In this document: piece after piece, positions 1 to 64,000 of the stretch
Layout: the number at the start of each line of letters is the position of its first letter
Numbering within the stretch: position 1 is the stretch's first letter
Assembly: GCF_024679095.1 (NCBI RefSeq)
Contig: NW_026112164.1
Location: 1,360,939 to 1,424,938, forward strand
DNA: 64,000 nucleotides
Direction: 5' to 3'
DNA from: Eriocheir sinensis
Taxonomy: Eukaryota > Arthropoda > Malacostraca > Decapoda > Varunidae
Program-made: the position numbers and the translations under genes
Notes under the pieces: model-generated
Told to the model about the DNA's origin: nothing
The model's database searches: none
Seen by the model: the letters and a program-made list of their open reading frames with translations, nothing else

Positions 1-1386
1 ATATATAATGGTCTCTTGCATAGGCACTTGTTCTACTCTGTATCAATAATGACTAGTCCACAAGAAACGAAACCGTGTCAAGAGAAACGTCTCTTGTATC
101 TTCAGAAGTCCCGCCTTTCTCGCATTCACACGTATGATTGTTTCTTGTACATCACTCACGTCCTTAGAGGCATGGTATGACTTTATGACAAATGTTTGTT
201 GGGAAAATGACACGTAACAATAAAGAAACGCATTAAAAAAATACGTAACTCTTGGTAAAAAGGTCTTCAGTTATTAGCCAAAGAGTTTGTTGGACACAAT
301 GCATCATAATTGCTTGTCTGTAGCTACACACTACACACTTCACTTTAAGAAGACTTTGCAATCTTCACTCACTCCAGCAGACTGTAGAATCACAGGAAGA
401 TTGTAACTTTTGCGTTCATGGGACACACCAATAAAGAAATCTCTGGTGTTCACTTTTTCACATTGGAATATTAAACATCAAAGTTTCCATGTGTACAAGC
501 TGCCAGTAGTCCCCAAGGCACCACAGTAATGACCTGCCTCCTGAGCAGCTCCTGCTGGGAGGCTCCTCATTGAGTCTTGAGTGTCACACTGTCATGAGAG
601 GTTACTGTCCTGCATGGGGAATCAATGCAGGGTGTGACTGGCTGGTGGTTAAGCTGTGAACAGAGCTATTGGTCGTAGGAAAGGAGAAAAAAGTATAAAA
701 AACTAGTTGTTGCATGAAATAAAAACACAGTACCAGTACGGTACCGAAACCTGTTCTTTGTATGTCCTGTTATCGTCCGTTTCATTTCATCTGTCCACCA
801 ACAAAGCAGGAATTATGATGGATGTGGCACCTGTGCATGTCTAGTTCATGAATACATGAAAATCAACTGTTGTGATAGACATTCAAGCTTATTTTTCAAT
901 AATATATTTGAATGTTTATGTGTACAAAATACAACTCGGTCATTTGCATCGATAATCTAACACAAGCACACGAAAAGACAAGCTTGTATCAAACAACAGT
1001 CACATCATGCTCCAACGATCTATGTTTTTTCAAATTCATTGATTGATAACTCATTTCAGGTATATTAAAAGACATCTGGCCCTGCAATTGCATGTAGAGG
1101 ATATCTTAATAATTTACTGCATGTAAATAATGATTAATAATCAAAATAACATGAAGAAGTATATAGTAACTTGAATGCGATGCTAGGCTATTTAGAATAT
1201 TAGGCTACCCATGCTGTTTACATGCAACACATCAAAATTCCTTAAATTACTTATGTATAGACACTTGCAGAGTGGGATGTCACTTTATGTACCTGAATAA
1301 GATGAAATATGGGTATCTGAAAGGCTATGAATCGTTCGAGTATGATTAGACTATATTATTTGATATGCAAATTGTTCTTTCGTTTG
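1..1386. other. 3' flank, no gene recognised
   Basis: AT-rich sequence with no convincing ORF, splice chain or repeat on either strand. It may hold distal 3' UTR of the Fat-like gene or intergenic DNA. Confidence 0.4.
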
Positions 1387-1735
<349 letters not shown>

Positions 1736-1739
1736 CTCT

Positions 1740-2820
1740 TGGTAGATTATCGATGCAAATCAGCATGTTTGCGGTTCATATAAAAAGACAAGGTTTTTTT
1801 GTATACACAAACATTCAAATACATCGCTGAAAATATAAAGTTTATCTTCACGCAATCATGAACTAACAATGCGCAGGTGCCACATCTAAGTTCGTGAGTG
1901 GACAGATGGAATGAAATGGACTATAATGACTGATGTGGACTTGCATTCATGGATGGGTTGCATAATATGAATTTCTTTAACTTAAAATTCCCATGAGGAA
2001 TAATGATAATAGGTGCACTTGCATTTTCAGACTATGAAAACATACTAAAGTATAAAAAATGGTATAACACATTTTACAATATGATGGCTTATGCACATCC
2101 TCTCCAGCATCTTGAGGTCTATTTGTACTATCTTATCTGGCGCGAGGCATATTTTTGATGGCCTTAGTCGTGCCTCCCCCTTCAGTACAGCAGCCTTCAG
2201 TCCACACGGGAACAGCTCTGTGGCTTGTGCCTCACAATACACTCACTGACTCATCCTGTTGCTTTAACATGAAACCCCACCTTTGGCAACAGCTTGTAAC
2301 CCCTTTGGGCTGGCTACAAGTGGCTTCCCTTAACCATCCTGAGATAATGTGTGTTCATAAACACAGTGTCTCTGTCCTTTGCTCGTTTGTACAAAACTTT
2401 ATGTGATTCTCGACTCACTCGGCTCAGCCTTTTTGGTAAAAATGTTCTCTTCTATGCATTGTGCTGACCTGACATGTGAAGGCTTGGCTTGAGAAAATGT
2501 TGCACACTGCTTGTGATACTTTAGATAATTTATACAAGTGCTGTTGGTTACTCCAGGTTTTCATGCAGTAATAGAAAGCAACTACACCTGTTCCATTTTT
2601 TCCTTACGGAATAATGAATTTAGTTTGTGGTAAATTAGATTTTAGTAATCTTTCCATGAATGCAAGTTTGTCTGAAACATGAACAGAATGTGTATGTTAT
2701 GTATATATTTGTATAAAAGTATATTTAATAATTTCTTCTTTCTCTCGGTACATCTACCTATCTATTCATCCATCTACTATCTATCTACCTACCTATCATG
2801 TAATTCATATTTATCTTTCC
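1740..2820. other. 3' flank / possible 3' UTR, nothing else recognised
   Basis: No gene or repeat family was identified apart from a degenerate (ATCT)/(ACCT) run near 2750-2800. Confidence 0.4.
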
Positions 2821-2826
2821 CACATA

Positions 2827-2837
2827 TTTAATTTAAT
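2827..2837 (-). promoter_or_regulatory. Candidate poly(A) signal of the Fat-like gene
   Basis: Two overlapping ATTAAA hexamers on the minus strand lie about 80-90 nt past the stop codon and are followed by a TGTGGG-containing stretch. ATTAAA is the common variant of the canonical signal. Longer 3' UTRs are equally possible. Confidence 0.3.
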
Positions 2838-2916
2838 GTTAAACAAATTGCTGGGAGTTGGTGGGGTAAAAAGTTTTTGCTCCTTGTCCAGCAGCAGCTG
2901 TCATCACATCACAAGA

Positions 2917-64000
<61,084 letters not shown>

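Overview
This is a eukaryotic window, most likely from an arthropod and plausibly a decapod crustacean. The evidence is spliced genes with GT-AG introns, very dense dinucleotide microsatellites, several LINE groups, tRNA-derived SINEs and a Ty3/gypsy element. Species identity is inferred, not proven. No rRNA, functional tRNA, CRISPR or prokaryotic feature was seen.

One host gene fills the window on the minus strand. It is the 3' half of a Fat-like cadherin gene (kugelei / vertebrate FAT1-3 type). I could join 31 exons from the right edge (5' side) to a TAG stop at 2917-2919. Every junction keeps reading frame, and together they encode about 2,841 residues: roughly 18 cadherin repeats, an RSKR (furin-type) site, two EGF modules, one laminin-G domain, four EGF modules, a transmembrane helix at 16634-16696 and a cytoplasmic tail made of five exons. 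The remaining N-terminal repeats lie beyond position 64000. A 24-bp candidate microexon sits at 59761-59784.

Layout: 1-2916 is 3' flank with a possible poly(A) signal. 2.9-16.3 kb holds the cytoplasmic-tail exons separated by repeat-rich introns. 16.5-19.2 kb is the large EGF/LamG/TM exon and the last cadherin exons. 19.2-31.6 kb holds a LINE with several nested insertions and a complete 6.2-kb gypsy element. 31.6-63.9 kb carries the cadherin-repeat exons, clustered at 39-43 kb, 45-53.8 kb and 61.3-63.9 kb.

Introns are dominated by mobile DNA. Two TTAA-flanked MITE families (called A and B here) have grown internal tandem arrays. There are also hAT-type MITEs with 8-bp duplications, a pogo/Tigger-like element, CR1- and jockey-like LINE pieces, tRNA SINEs and long (TA)n, (CA)n and (CT)n tracts. 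The most distinctive signal is repeated local tandem amplification from unrelated seeds, including transposon ends, LINE coding sequence and the 5' borders of the host gene's own exons. Many of the units are about 130-158 bp long.
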